A stretch of 36,343 bases of DNA from contig REBP01000127.1 in NCBI GenBank assembly GCA_007692665.1, positions 1-36,343 on the forward strand, read 5' to 3'. The position numbers were made by a program, and so were the translations under genes. Every line of letters begins with the position of its first letter. The stretch's first letter is position 1. This stretch comes from Gemmatimonadales bacterium. GTDB taxonomy: Bacteria > Gemmatimonadota > Gemmatimonadetes > Longimicrobiales > Gaopeijiaceae. Under the pieces are notes generated by a model. The model did no database searches and had not been told where the DNA came from. It saw only the letters and a program-made list of their open reading frames with translations. Shown here in pieces: positions 1 to 8,127 of the stretch.

Positions 1-1420
1 TCGGATCCTGAACTGATGTCCAGTCCAGCTGCCCGTTGTGGGACACCTTCGAGATTACCCATCGGAACTTCCCCGAAGTTTCGCGAGGGATGTCGTCAAC
101 CATTTCGAACCGGATGGTGATGCCCGGACCCACCCGCTCCACGAGTCCAATCCGGAGAGACTCGAGGTCTTCGTCGGAAAAGCTGCTGGAGGCGACCAGG
201 CGAACCAGGATCAGGTCCTGTCGTTCCTGGATCACCTGCGACTTCTCGAGGGTGGAAAAGGGCTTGAATGGATGCGTGAGTGAAGAGGGCGAAATCATCC
301 GACCGCTCGGGGTGACGATGAGGTCCTCGGCCTTGGTCGCCACGTCGGCGATGCGGCGCGAGGTTCGCCCGCACGCGCAAGGCTCAAGCAGAATCCTGGA
401 GACATCGGACGTCCGATACCGGATCATGGGCATGGCCCGATTATGCAGGCTCGTGCCGACCAGGTACCCCCATTCGCCGTCGGGAACCGGATCTCCCGAG
501 GCGTCGACAACCTCCACGTATCCGTAATCCTCCGCAATGTGCTTCCCGGCATGTTGCTCGCACTCGATCCCGAAGATCGCTCGCTCCGCATGCCCATAGA
601 AGTCGTGGATCGAACACCTGAACCGGTCCTCGATGAGGGCCTTCTGAATCGGGTGCAGTGTCTCGGAGGAGGTGAACACCGATTCCATCTCGAGCGTCTC
701 GTTTCTCCGGGCAAGGTGCTGGGCCAGAATGAAAAGAGTGGAAGGGTATCCCTCGAGAAACGTGAGTCCGGAGCGTCGGATGTAGTCGACATAGGATACG
801 AGGAACCGTTCCTCGAGGTGGAATGTCGAGAACCAGACCTGGCGCTGCACGCGGTTCCTCCGCCAGAACGGGGGGGCCTGCTGGGCCATGGGCACCACCA
901 CTCGTCCCAGGAACATGCCGATCCAGGCCTGGCCGGGTCGTCCACCCCACGCCTTCTGCTGCAGGTCCACGGCGTTTGTGGCGATGCACGTCCCGCGGTC
1001 ATACCAGAGCCCGAGGGGCGAACCGGTCGTGCCGCTCGTGTGACCATGAACCCACCCCAGCGCAGGCCTCGTCCGGGTGAGCAGCCGTGCACCCTCGGTC
1101 CGAACCGTTTCCTTTTCGAGGAGGGGAAGCGCGGTCAGGTCCGAGACCTGACGAATATCCGATGGCTTGATCCCGAGATCATCGAAGAGCTCCCTGTAGT
1201 AGGGGCTCCGCTGGCCCGCGACGGACACGATCTCGCGAAGGCGAGCATCCTGGTGAGCCCTCATTCGCTCGCGCGGCCAGCGCTCCTGTGCACGGATGCG
1301 CACGAGCTCACGGGCGACCGCACTGCCGTAGCGATGCGCGCCAATCAAGAGTCCATAGGCGTTCAGGCCCAGTTCCTGAAGCCAGATGGGACTCTTCTGG
1401 TAAACGCGTTCTATCGAAAT
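1..1420 (-). CDS. CapK / phenylacetate-CoA ligase-like adenylate-forming enzyme (3' end cut by window)
   Basis: About 473 codons are open on the minus strand with no stop before the window edge, so the C terminus is missing. The protein has the AMP-binding motif HTSGTTGSPLGLWYD and downstream blocks typical of the CapK/PaaK branch of adenylate-forming enzymes (SSETLHPIQK, FYGHAERAIFG, MIRYRTSD). Members found in polysaccharide clusters are presumed to activate an acyl or aryl acid for transfer; the substrate here is unknown. The N terminus SIERVYQKSPIWLQ matches the usual family start, but no ATG, GTG or TTG precedes it: an in-frame TGA lies at 1435-1433. I placed the start at an ATT (1420) with GGAG six bases upstream. 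TTG 1348 or ATG 1264 would remove conserved N-terminal sequence. It is the last visible gene of the minus-strand block, after a glycosyltransferase. Family call is firm; start and substrate are not. Confidence 0.85.
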   Translation of the reverse strand, partial: MSIERVYQKSPIWLQELGLNAYGLLIGAHRYGSAVARELVRIRAQERWPRERMRAHQDARLREIVSVAGQRSPYYRELFDDLGIKPSDIRQVSDLTALPLLEKETVRTEGARLLTRTRPALGWVHGHTSGTTGSPLGLWYDRGTCIATNAVDLQQKAWGGRPGQAWIGMFLGRVVVPMAQQAPPFWRRNRVQRQVWFSTFHLEERFLVSYVDYIRRSGLTFLEGYPSTLFILAQHLARRNETLEMESVFTSSETLHPIQKALIEDRFRCSIHDFYGHAERAIFGIECEQHAGKHIAEDYGYVEVVDASGDPVPDGEWGYLVGTSLHNRAMPMIRYRTSDVSRILLEPCACGRTSRRIADVATKAEDLIVTPSGRMISPSSLTHPFKPFSTLEKSQVIQERQDLILVRLVASSSFSDEDLESLRIGLVERVGPGITIRFEMVDDIPRETSGKFRWVISKVSHNGQLDWTSVQDP

Positions 1421-1498
1421 GGGAATCTCCGTTCAGGGCCATGTTCGAATCAGCATAACCCCGGGGGGTGACAACCTCAGGAATCAGTGCCGAACCGC

Positions 1499-2290
1499 CT
1501 AGTCCCCGCGCTTCCGTTGGAGGGGAGCCAAGCCAACCGTGGGAGGCCAGTCCTTGTATCGTCCCGCAAGCATCTTGAGCCGCACTGCCACGACCTCCCG
1601 GGCCATTCTCGGTGAGTCGCGCAGAACGCTGATCCGGGATCCATCCACATGGGCCCAGTTCACCGGGATCTCGTCGATCCGGAAGCCCGCGCGTTGAGCG
1701 AGAAGCATCGCTTCCACGTCGAACCCGAAGCCGTCCACGGTGATGGCCTCGAAGAGCGGGTGGGCCACTTCGGCGCGGAAGGCCTTGAACCCGCACTGGG
1801 TATCGCGGATGTTGCGAACGCCCAGTATCGACACCATGAGGTGAAAGGCTCGCCCAACCAGGCGCCGCCGCAGATTTGTTTCCACGTGCGTGTCCGAGCC
1901 CGCGAGGGCGCGGGACCCGATGGCGATATCGGCGCCGTCGTCCAGCGCCCTGCTCAGGCGGTGAATCTCCTCGATCGGCGTGGCACCGTCGGCGTCCGTG
2001 AAGAGGATGCGTTGCCCCTGCGCCCCGAGAATTCCCTGACGCACCGCAGCCCCTTTCCCGCAGTTGCTCGGAAGGGAGTCCAGCTTTAGGGCCGGCCAGC
2101 TCCGGGCCAGTTCCGTCACGAGGCGTGGGGTCCCATCCACCGACCCGTCGTCCGCCACGATCACCTCGACGGTCCAGGGTACCGTTTCGAAGAAGCTCCG
2201 GATCTCCTCCAGATATCGAGGAAGACGGTCTTCTTCGTTGAAGGCCGGAATGACCACGGACCAGTCGAAAGTGCGCTCAGTGGGCTTCAT
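1499..2290 (-). CDS. Family 2 glycosyltransferase, dolichyl/polyprenyl-phosphate sugar synthase-like
   Basis: A 263-residue GT-A enzyme. The N-terminal strand VVIPAFNEE (about residues 12-20), VADDGS (45-50) and FTDADG (97-102) form the nucleotide-sugar and metal-binding core of family GT2. The segment GSRALAGS, the block around DTQCGFKAF, and the later VDGFGFDVEAMLLAQRAG resemble the Alg5/DPM1 type, which moves glucose or mannose onto a polyprenyl phosphate. No membrane helices are evident, so it should be cytoplasmic or peripheral. ATG at 2290 is chosen; a TTG two codons upstream is possible. It sits 30 bases after the deacetylase gene and before the CapK-like gene. A likely job is making lipid-linked sugar donors for the nearby GT-C enzyme, which uses such donors in its family; this link is inferred. 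Confidence 0.9.
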   Translation of the reverse strand: MKPTERTFDWSVVIPAFNEEDRLPRYLEEIRSFFETVPWTVEVIVADDGSVDGTPRLVTELARSWPALKLDSLPSNCGKGAAVRQGILGAQGQRILFTDADGATPIEEIHRLSRALDDGADIAIGSRALAGSDTHVETNLRRRLVGRAFHLMVSILGVRNIRDTQCGFKAFRAEVAHPLFEAITVDGFGFDVEAMLLAQRAGFRIDEIPVNWAHVDGSRISVLRDSPRMAREVVAVRLKMLAGRYKDWPPTVGLAPLQRKRGD

Positions 2291-2320
2291 TGTCAAACCC
2301 CGCCGCTCTTGGGACAGACC

Positions 2321-3223
2321 TCATTCACCATACCTCATGCCGCTTAGGGAATTCCAGATACGCTCTCCTGCCATGCGCTCGATTCTCCGCTTCCACCTCC
2401 AGGACCAGCCCTGGAGGCCAACCCGGAACGGGGACTCCAGAAACTGGGCGGGGCTCGGGCCTCCATCCCCCCTGACCTCGATTCGGCAGATGCGATCCAC
2501 GGGAAGTTCCGGAGTCAGGTAGCAGGGGGCGGAGTTGAAGACCTGCACGAAACCGAGCTCCCGGGCGGTGACCAGGGTTTCCTCGTCGAATCGCCCACCG
2601 GGAAGCGCGAGCATGGGGACCGCTCCTGCACTGATCGTGCGGAGTTCGGCGATTGACCGTGAAAGGTCAGCCCGGGCCACCTCCCGCGGAACCCGCGTCA
2701 TGAGCGGATGCTCGTGCGAGTGCGAACCCACCCGCATTCCTGCCTCCAGCATGACTTCCACGTCGTCCCGGCTGACCCAGCCCTCCGCATCCAGAAATCC
2801 CGTCACGACAAAGTAGGCAGCCTGCATCCCCATGGTGCGAAGGGGGGGAACACTGAGCTCGGAGTGATAGGACGGAGTCTCGGCGTCGAAGGTGATGAGA
2901 GCGACGCGGCTGCTGTCCGAGCACCATTCGTCGATGGCCCGTGCAAGAGTGGCCTCCCCGGGGTCTGCAAGCTGGGGATCCACCACGTTCACCCCTGCCT
3001 CATGAAGTTCCTCCAGGTGCCGCACGAAATCCGAGTGTCGGATGTCGAACCTGCGGCCGGGTGCCGAGTCGGGCACGACCGCGTGGTACATGAAGGCGCC
3101 GACGCGGCAGTCCGGGGCCGCGTTCTGCCGCCACTCGACGGCCAGCGAAACCGACGCCACGAGAACAGCGAGCCCGACCAGTGCGAGGAGCACGCCGAAT
3201 ACCGGCTTCCATGCGTTTCTCAC
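2321..3223 (-). CDS. NodB-type polysaccharide deacetylase, membrane-anchored, altered motif 1
   Basis: A 300-residue protein with one N-terminal membrane segment (about residues 9-29) and then a carbohydrate esterase 4 (NodB) domain. GAFMYHAV (42-49), AYFVVTGFLDAEGWVS and GSHSHEHP (167-173) match the family; HSHEH is the metal-binding motif 2. Motif 1 reads TFDAE (111-115) instead of TFDD, so the usual second aspartate is alanine followed by glutamate, and motif 3 is LPGG without the usual arginine. It could be a TFDxE variant as in some exosortase-associated deacetylases, or have lost activity. The GTG start at 3223 overlaps the stop of the preceding gene by four bases (GTGA), implying translational coupling. 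The upstream open extension is antisense shadow and was rejected. Predicted to act on the periplasmic face, removing acetyl groups from the polymer. Confidence 0.85.
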   Translation of the reverse strand: MRNAWKPVFGVLLALVGLAVLVASVSLAVEWRQNAAPDCRVGAFMYHAVVPDSAPGRRFDIRHSDFVRHLEELHEAGVNVVDPQLADPGEATLARAIDEWCSDSSRVALITFDAETPSYHSELSVPPLRTMGMQAAYFVVTGFLDAEGWVSRDDVEVMLEAGMRVGSHSHEHPLMTRVPREVARADLSRSIAELRTISAGAVPMLALPGGRFDEETLVTARELGFVQVFNSAPCYLTPELPVDRICRIEVRGDGGPSPAQFLESPFRVGLQGWSWRWKRRIERMAGERIWNSLSGMRYGE

Positions 3224-4662
3224 TGGACGAGGTCGCCACAACGATAGAGGATCACTTCGTACATTCGGAAATCGAACCGTCGGCCCTGGAAGTTCCGGGC
3301 TTCCGCGCATTCCCGTGACAGCCACCGACGGCCCTCGTCCCCAAGGTCCCCGATGATCCCGTGCCGGCGTCGGGATGCAATGGCCCAGAAAGGCTCTCCA
3401 CCCTCCAGTGTCTCCTGGAGGTAGTCGGGATCGGGATGAAACTCCCGGGCCCGGAGCTCCGGGGCGTAGTAACGCTGCACGACGACCGGCCATGCGAGCA
3501 CAAGGTCGTTCGGGCCCCGCGCCCGGATCTCCTCGAAGGCGGGTCGATAGTCAAAACGGGTACCATGGAGAATCTGGGATGCGGTTCCCGGGGCCATTCC
3601 GGCAAGGAGTACGATGGCGATAGCGCCCACCGTTGCGACCCGTGATGCACCCGGAAGGTCATCGGCGACTCGTGCGACTCCGACTCCGATCGACACGAAG
3701 AGAAGCGGGAGCATGGCGGTTGCATAATAGGAATAGACGTCGGTGACCATGGCGGCAAGGAAGAGGATCCCCAGGGTCCCGGCAGTTCCGCCCAGAACCA
3801 GGAGGGCCCAGAGCAGGTCGGTCCGGAGTCGCGCGCTCCTGAGCAGCCAGAGCGCGGACACGACCCCGGCCACGAGGATCATCGGAGTAACCCATTCCAC
3901 GATGGCAGGCAGGAGACGGACGACAGCCGTCCAGCCCCTCCCATCAAAGTTTCGCACCGCAGTCTCCCGGCCGACGGCCCTGAGAATGGCCAGAGCCACC
4001 AGCAGGAAGGCGGCGAACGGAACGGCGATTCTCGTGATCAGGGGGACGGTGGCCACCCCTTCCAGCCGTTTCCATGTCCACGCTCCCAGGACCGCCAGCA
4101 CCGCCCCTCCGAAGGCGGGAAACACGAAGGTCGGATGCGTGGAAGCCCCGACGACCAGGAGAACGAGTGCAGCCAGGTGCCACCGTCGATCCGAACCGCT
4201 CTCGGCAGCCCGGAGGAAGCAGTAGAAGAAGCCGAGGGCGAGGAGGTAGACCAGCGAGTAGTAGCGCGCGGTGGACGAGACGTAGATGTGCCAGGGAGCG
4301 GCAGCCACGACGAGCCCGGCGACGACTCCGGCAAGGGGTCCTGCGAGGCGCTGCGCAACGTACCAGGTAAGGAACACGCCACCCAGACCGAACACGAGGG
4401 GGAGAACCCTGAGTCCGAGTTCGGTGTGGGGCACCACGAAAAGGAGCACGTGCTGCAAGAGGTAATAGACCGGCCGGGCATCGATACCCGGTTCGAGCGT
4501 CGTCGCGAAAAGGTCCAGCGACTCGTGGAGCGTGTAGAGTTCGTCCTGGTCGAACGCATGCGTCAGGACCCCGGGCAACCTGAGGGCAAGCGCCAGCCCG
4601 ACGAGACCTGCGGGAACCCCCCAACCTCTCGCTGAAGGTCCCTGGCTGTGAGCCGGTCTCAC
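3220..4662 (-). CDS. GT-C family membrane glycosyltransferase (PMT/ArnT-like)
   Basis: A 480-residue, strongly hydrophobic protein with roughly ten predicted membrane segments. The first extracytoplasmic loop contains FDQDELYTL, where an acidic pair is expected in the GT39/GT-C superfamily, followed by DARPVYYLLQH. Enzymes of this fold transfer sugars from polyprenyl-phosphate donors on the periplasmic face. The C-terminal soluble part (about residue 375 on) contains DYRPAFEEIRARGPNDLVLAW, a region often seen in bacterial members of unknown acceptor. The GTG start at 4662 overlaps the O-antigen ligase-like stop (GTGA), and its own stop overlaps the deacetylase start, so three genes are translationally chained. 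Donor and acceptor cannot be read from sequence. The neighbouring GT2 gene could supply its lipid-linked donor. Confidence 0.85.
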   Translation of the reverse strand: MRPAHSQGPSARGWGVPAGLVGLALALRLPGVLTHAFDQDELYTLHESLDLFATTLEPGIDARPVYYLLQHVLLFVVPHTELGLRVLPLVFGLGGVFLTWYVAQRLAGPLAGVVAGLVVAAAPWHIYVSSTARYYSLVYLLALGFFYCFLRAAESGSDRRWHLAALVLLVVGASTHPTFVFPAFGGAVLAVLGAWTWKRLEGVATVPLITRIAVPFAAFLLVALAILRAVGRETAVRNFDGRGWTAVVRLLPAIVEWVTPMILVAGVVSALWLLRSARLRTDLLWALLVLGGTAGTLGILFLAAMVTDVYSYYATAMLPLLFVSIGVGVARVADDLPGASRVATVGAIAIVLLAGMAPGTASQILHGTRFDYRPAFEEIRARGPNDLVLAWPVVVQRYYAPELRAREFHPDPDYLQETLEGGEPFWAIASRRRHGIIGDLGDEGRRWLSRECAEARNFQGRRFDFRMYEVILYRCGDLVQ

Positions 4663-6047
4663 CGACGGACCGAGGCCGCCACGTAGTGCGGTAGGGCCGC
4701 CTGTCGTGGCGGCAGTGGCGGCGACGCAGACGCAGCGTGGTAGGCGGCAGCCCCGGACCTGCGGGCAGCCCGGTGCTCCGCATCCAGACGCATCAGCGCT
4801 ACACCCACCGCCAGCGGGGCCCAGACCATGGCCCAGTAGGCGTTCGACAGGAAGGAGCCCGCCGCGGCGATGCCGATGAGGCTGGTCAGGAGGCTGCTTG
4901 CCATCAGCGACGTCTCACGGTCCGTGCGCCATCGACTGCGGCGCTTGGAGATCCCCCAGAGCCCCCATCCCACGTGGCCGAAGAGGCCGATGAAGGCGAG
5001 GAACCCGGGGATCCCCAGCTCGGCACCCACCTGTACCCACATGGAATGGGCGGCGGAGTACTTCGTGCCGATGCCCCTGCGAATCCGCTCCTGGATCACT
5101 TCGCTCGCGCCGTCCGCCACGGGGAAGTTGTAGAGTCCCACGCCGGTGACCGGGTTCGCGAACATGAATCCCATGCCCCGCTTCCAGATTTCCACGCGTC
5201 CGCCCGGGCCGTCGTCCGTCCCGTACCCGTCGTCGAATTCCGCGATGGATTCCATGCGCTCCCAGTACGCGGCGTCGGCAGTAAAGGCCAGCCCGATGCA
5301 GAAGACGCCCACGACGAGGATCTTGGTGGCGATCCGGATCCCCCGAAAGAAAAGGAGCATGAAGATCAGCACCGCTGCGAGCCCCAGGAACCCCCCCCGG
5401 GACTGGGTTGCCACGATGGCACCCAGTGCGGCGAAGGCGGAGAACCCCGCCAGGAGCTTCCCCGACAGCTTCTTCGAGGACACGGCAAAGAACACGAGGA
5501 TCGGAAGCGCCGACACCAGGTACATGGCGGAGTCGTTGGGATCGTACCCGCCCGCACCGAACCCGCGAATCGGCACCCTGCCCTGGACCGGGCCCGCGAA
5601 CGCGAAGACTGCACCACCTACCGCCGAGACAAGGAGGAGGCGGCGGATGTCCACAAGGTGCCGCGCCGACGCCACGACCAGCAGGAAGACCACGATCGTG
5701 ATCCCGAAGGACCCGACCACGCCCCGGGCCGCCAGGCCGGTCCAAAGGGCGAAGGGCGCACCCACCCCCGCCCAGAACAGCGTGAATACCGCCAGCTTCA
5801 CACCGAGCGGCAGGGGCCTCCCCAACCTTCCCAGGGGGTCGCTCCGAAAGAGCCAGACCGCGACACCTGCGAGAACGAGCAGCATTCCCGGTCGGAGGGC
5901 ACTCAGCCCCGGCACGAACACGTGCACGCGAGCCTGCGCCACCAGCAGAAGCCCACCCGCGATCATCAGGAGCAGGTCCCACCTTGGGGGCGCCGCAGAC
6001 GCGGAGCCGGATGGTGGAGCGTAGGGCGCGGTCGGAGCTGGGTGCAT
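4659..6047 (-). CDS. O-antigen ligase / polymerase-like membrane protein (Wzy_C family)
   Basis: A 462-residue polytopic protein with about ten to twelve membrane segments. The N-terminal tail is Pro/Ala/Ser-rich. The diagnostic part is the large periplasmic loop around residues 265-345, containing GRVEIWKRGMGFMFANPVTGVGLYNFP and later AAHSMWVQVGAELGIPGFLAF, the Wzy_C pattern with the arginine and histidine expected of O-antigen ligases and bacterial polymerases. TQSRGGFLGL (about 215-224) is another typical block. It either joins or polymerises lipid-linked repeat units on the periplasmic side. Start ATG at 6047; the upstream 113-base gap carries a sigma-54-like site and an inverted repeat. 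Ligase and polymerase cannot be told apart by sequence; polymerase is more likely beside Wzc- and Wza-like genes. Confidence 0.88.
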   Translation of the reverse strand: MHPAPTAPYAPPSGSASAAPPRWDLLLMIAGGLLLVAQARVHVFVPGLSALRPGMLLVLAGVAVWLFRSDPLGRLGRPLPLGVKLAVFTLFWAGVGAPFALWTGLAARGVVGSFGITIVVFLLVVASARHLVDIRRLLLVSAVGGAVFAFAGPVQGRVPIRGFGAGGYDPNDSAMYLVSALPILVFFAVSSKKLSGKLLAGFSAFAALGAIVATQSRGGFLGLAAVLIFMLLFFRGIRIATKILVVGVFCIGLAFTADAAYWERMESIAEFDDGYGTDDGPGGRVEIWKRGMGFMFANPVTGVGLYNFPVADGASEVIQERIRRGIGTKYSAAHSMWVQVGAELGIPGFLAFIGLFGHVGWGLWGISKRRSRWRTDRETSLMASSLLTSLIGIAAAGSFLSNAYWAMVWAPLAVGVALMRLDAEHRAARRSGAAAYHAASASPPLPPRQAALPHYVAASVRR

Positions 6048-6097
6048 GGGGGAGGTGGGGGTCAGTGAGGGTCGAACGCCGGAGATTCGGCTATGGT

Positions 6098-6113
6098 AGC
6101 CAGAACCATGCCA
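6098..6113 (-). promoter_or_regulatory. Candidate sigma-54 (-24/-12) promoter before the O-antigen ligase-like gene
   Basis: The minus strand reads TGGCATGGTTCTGGCT. Against consensus TGGCAYR-N4-TTGCW it differs only at one -12 base, with the essential GG and GC at the right spacing. The expected start site is near 6087, about 40 bases before the ATG at 6047. Confidence 0.5.
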
Positions 6114-6121
6114 AGGGCTGC

Positions 6122-6153
6122 CCGGTGGGATCTGCGCCCGTCAGGGCCACCGG
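6122..6153. repeat. Perfect 7-bp inverted repeat upstream of the sigma-54-like site
   Basis: CCGGTGG at 6122-6128 and CCACCGG at 6147-6153 are perfect complements separated by 18 bases, between the phosphatase stop and the -24 box. With no T-run it is a poor intrinsic terminator; a protein-binding site or attenuator is possible. Confidence 0.35.
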
Positions 6154-6160
6154 AGCGGGG

Positions 6161-6775
6161 TCATTGCGACCCTTGCCCCGCCAGCACCCGGTGCAGCTCT
6201 GCCACAGCCCGGTCGATTCGCTCGTACACCTCGGCGAAGCGCGCGGTGCCCGTCCCGTAGGGATCGGGAATGTCGCGCAGGGGGATCGGGCCGGGGTCCA
6301 CGTCTCCCAGGTGAACCACCCGCCGGCACCCGTGCTTCGTCCGAAGCTCCCTGACCTGCTCCGTGGTCATGGCGACCACCAGGTCGTGTTCCCCGAGCAT
6401 GAGGGGGGTGATCACCCTCGACCGGTGGTCGGTCATGTCGAGTCCCCGGCTCTTCGACACCTCCTGTGCGTTTTCCGGCGACGGCCGCCCCGGAAGGATG
6501 AATCCCGCCGAGGTCACGCGGGATCCGGGGGCCAGGCCCAGCGCGCGCAGCCGGTATTCCGCGTAGGGGCTCCGGCAGATGTTGCCGAGGCAGATGAAGA
6601 GGACGCTCCCCGCCGGCGGGACCTCCCGCAGCGTCTCGAGGGCGCGGCGGCGGCGGCGCGGGTGGAGCACCTGCTCGACGCGGTGCATCCCCGCCCTGAT
6701 GCCGCGTCGGAGGGGTCGCGTGATCGTGGCGACGCCCTCGATCAGGGCGTGCCGCTCGGGTTCTGCGTTGCTCAT
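6161..6775 (-). CDS. Low-molecular-weight protein-tyrosine phosphatase (Wzb-like)
   Basis: A 204-residue protein. The catalytic P-loop CLGNICRS is at residues 62-69 (nucleophile Cys62, Arg68), and the general-acid loop IPDPYG has Asp171. The fold is complete, but a basic stretch of about 55 residues with PRRRRR precedes it, an extension not usual in Wzb or Ptp. Family members remove phosphate from the tyrosine tail of BY-kinases and so cycle polymer export. The matching kinase is encoded on the other strand at 11785-14217. The ATG at 6775 overlaps the stop of the preceding BNR-like gene (ATGA). The long frame continuing upstream of it is antisense shadow. High confidence in family; the partner is inferred from context. 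Confidence 0.92.
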   Translation of the reverse strand: MSNAEPERHALIEGVATITRPLRRGIRAGMHRVEQVLHPRRRRRALETLREVPPAGSVLFICLGNICRSPYAEYRLRALGLAPGSRVTSAGFILPGRPSPENAQEVSKSRGLDMTDHRSRVITPLMLGEHDLVVAMTTEQVRELRTKHGCRRVVHLGDVDPGPIPLRDIPDPYGTGTARFAEVYERIDRAVAELHRVLAGQGSQ

Positions 6776-8013
6776 TCCGGTTGCCAGTTGATGCTGTAGC
6801 GATAGGTGACGAATCCGTCCACCGTGGCGAAGAGGGTCACGAAAAGATAGGGGACCGACCCATCGCTCGAGGGGAGCTGCGCCCGTGCGCGCTGGAGCCA
6901 GGGGCCGTCGTCCTCCCGCTCGGCGTCCCAGGTGTCGAGCAGGCGCCACTCCGTTCCGGTGCGCGAGATCCACACCTCGGTGGTGGGCTCCGGGTTCTCC
7001 GCAAGCGCATACACGCTGAGAGGCTCGTGGGTCGTGCTCACTGCAGCCGTGCCATCCGCGAGGATGGTCGCATGATACGAGGGTTTCCCGATCTCCTGGC
7101 GGTGGGAGAGCGTCTGCGTGACCCTGTCGTACCGCATGATGGCGGAGGCGAAGTAGTCGTTGTCCGTTCCCCAGACGATGGCATCGGGAAGGAAGATCGG
7201 GGTGACGGACCGCCAGTCCTGCGATCCCCCGCCGAGGGCCTCGACCCCCCCGCACTCCGGGTCGAGTCGGAAGAGCCAGGACTCCTCGTCGTGGTCTCCG
7301 GTGGACACCAGGACCTGGTCCTCCACCGGGTCGTAGGACAAGCCGTGGATGTGGAAGACCTGCCCCATGTCGAAGGTATGGCAGAGTTCCCACTCCGTTC
7401 CGTCGCGGGTGCCCCGGAAGATCCTGATCGCGTGAGGCCGTGGGTCGCTCCGGTAGTCCCCGTAGAAGACCCGGTCCCGGGCATCCGCGGTCACGCCGTG
7501 TTCGAAGGGTGCGTAGAAGTCGTCCGCCGGTCGCGCCAGCGCCTCGAAGGTCCAGCCCCCGTCTTCGGAACGGTAGATCCGGTCGTAGAACATGAGGATC
7601 GTCCCGCTCGCCAGCACGACGACATCGCCGGGCCCCCGGACCTGGCGAATCCTCCGCGCGAGGGGGTGGCGCGCCACCGCGTTCTTCAGGTTGTCCGTGA
7701 AGGTGGGCTCCCACTTGGGAATCGCCCCCCTGCGCTCGAAGGTCTCGCCCATGTCCTCGCTGACGTAGAGGAAGTGGTCCTCCACGGCGTAGATCCGGCC
7801 GTCGCGAATGCGCCGTACCGAGAGCCGGTCGATCTGCCGGTCCCGGCGGGCACTGAAGACCCCGGCTTCTGCGACCTCCACGTCGACGACCCGGGCGACC
7901 CGGTCATGCCCACCCGGGACCCACCAGAAGGGGACCACCAGCACGGCGAGAAGGAGGAGCATGATGCCGGCCAGGATGAGGCCCGCGGTCTGGGGGTACC
8001 GCCCTCTGCGCAA
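6772..8013 (-). CDS. Membrane-anchored BNR/sialidase-fold beta-propeller protein
   Basis: About 413 residues from the chosen TTG. A basic start is followed by one membrane helix (about residues 10-29, LILAGIMLLLLAVLVVPFWW), then a soluble beta-propeller-like domain. BNR/Asp-box repeats are visible as YVSEDMGETFERRG and YRSEDGGWTFEA, plus a degenerate IWGTD-type strand. The family includes sialidases and non-enzymatic propellers; I see no complete sialidase active site, so activity is open. TTG 8013 was chosen because GGAG lies five bases upstream and it leaves room for the divergent glycosyltransferase promoter. GTG 8109 and ATG 8142 are alternatives, but the latter overlaps the divergent gene. 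It heads the minus-strand block and probably acts on the periplasmic face, perhaps binding or trimming the polymer. Confidence 0.75.
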   Translation of the reverse strand: MRRGRYPQTAGLILAGIMLLLLAVLVVPFWWVPGGHDRVARVVDVEVAEAGVFSARRDRQIDRLSVRRIRDGRIYAVEDHFLYVSEDMGETFERRGAIPKWEPTFTDNLKNAVARHPLARRIRQVRGPGDVVVLASGTILMFYDRIYRSEDGGWTFEALARPADDFYAPFEHGVTADARDRVFYGDYRSDPRPHAIRIFRGTRDGTEWELCHTFDMGQVFHIHGLSYDPVEDQVLVSTGDHDEESWLFRLDPECGGVEALGGGSQDWRSVTPIFLPDAIVWGTDNDYFASAIMRYDRVTQTLSHRQEIGKPSYHATILADGTAAVSTTHEPLSVYALAENPEPTTEVWISRTGTEWRLLDTWDAEREDDGPWLQRARAQLPSSDGSVPYLFVTLFATVDGFVTYRYSINWQPE

Positions 8014-8064
8014 GAAAACTCCGGGGGTCTGGGGGGGGGCCGCTTCGGTGATCGGCCCCGTGAC

Positions 8065-8080
8065 TGGCCCGATCGAAGCC
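8065..8080 (+). promoter_or_regulatory. Weak sigma-54-like site before the divergent GT4 gene
   Basis: TGGCCCGATCGAAGCC keeps GG and GC at -24/-12 spacing but loses the TT of the -12 box. It lies about 48 bases before GTG 8128. Weaker than the other sites. Confidence 0.25.
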
Positions 8081-8127
8081 CGGATTGTAGTCTTCGCTTC
8101 TCCAGTCACACAACCCACGGGGTGCGC

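Noticed and set aside
443-1471. A 342-codon plus-strand frame at the window start
   Set aside because: It is antisense to the CapK-like gene, whose minus-strand translation has the AMP-binding motif and conserved family blocks.
1421-1498. Sigma-54 site before the CapK-like gene (CGGCACTG on the minus strand)
   Set aside because: The -24 half is good but no GC lies at the required -12 spacing.
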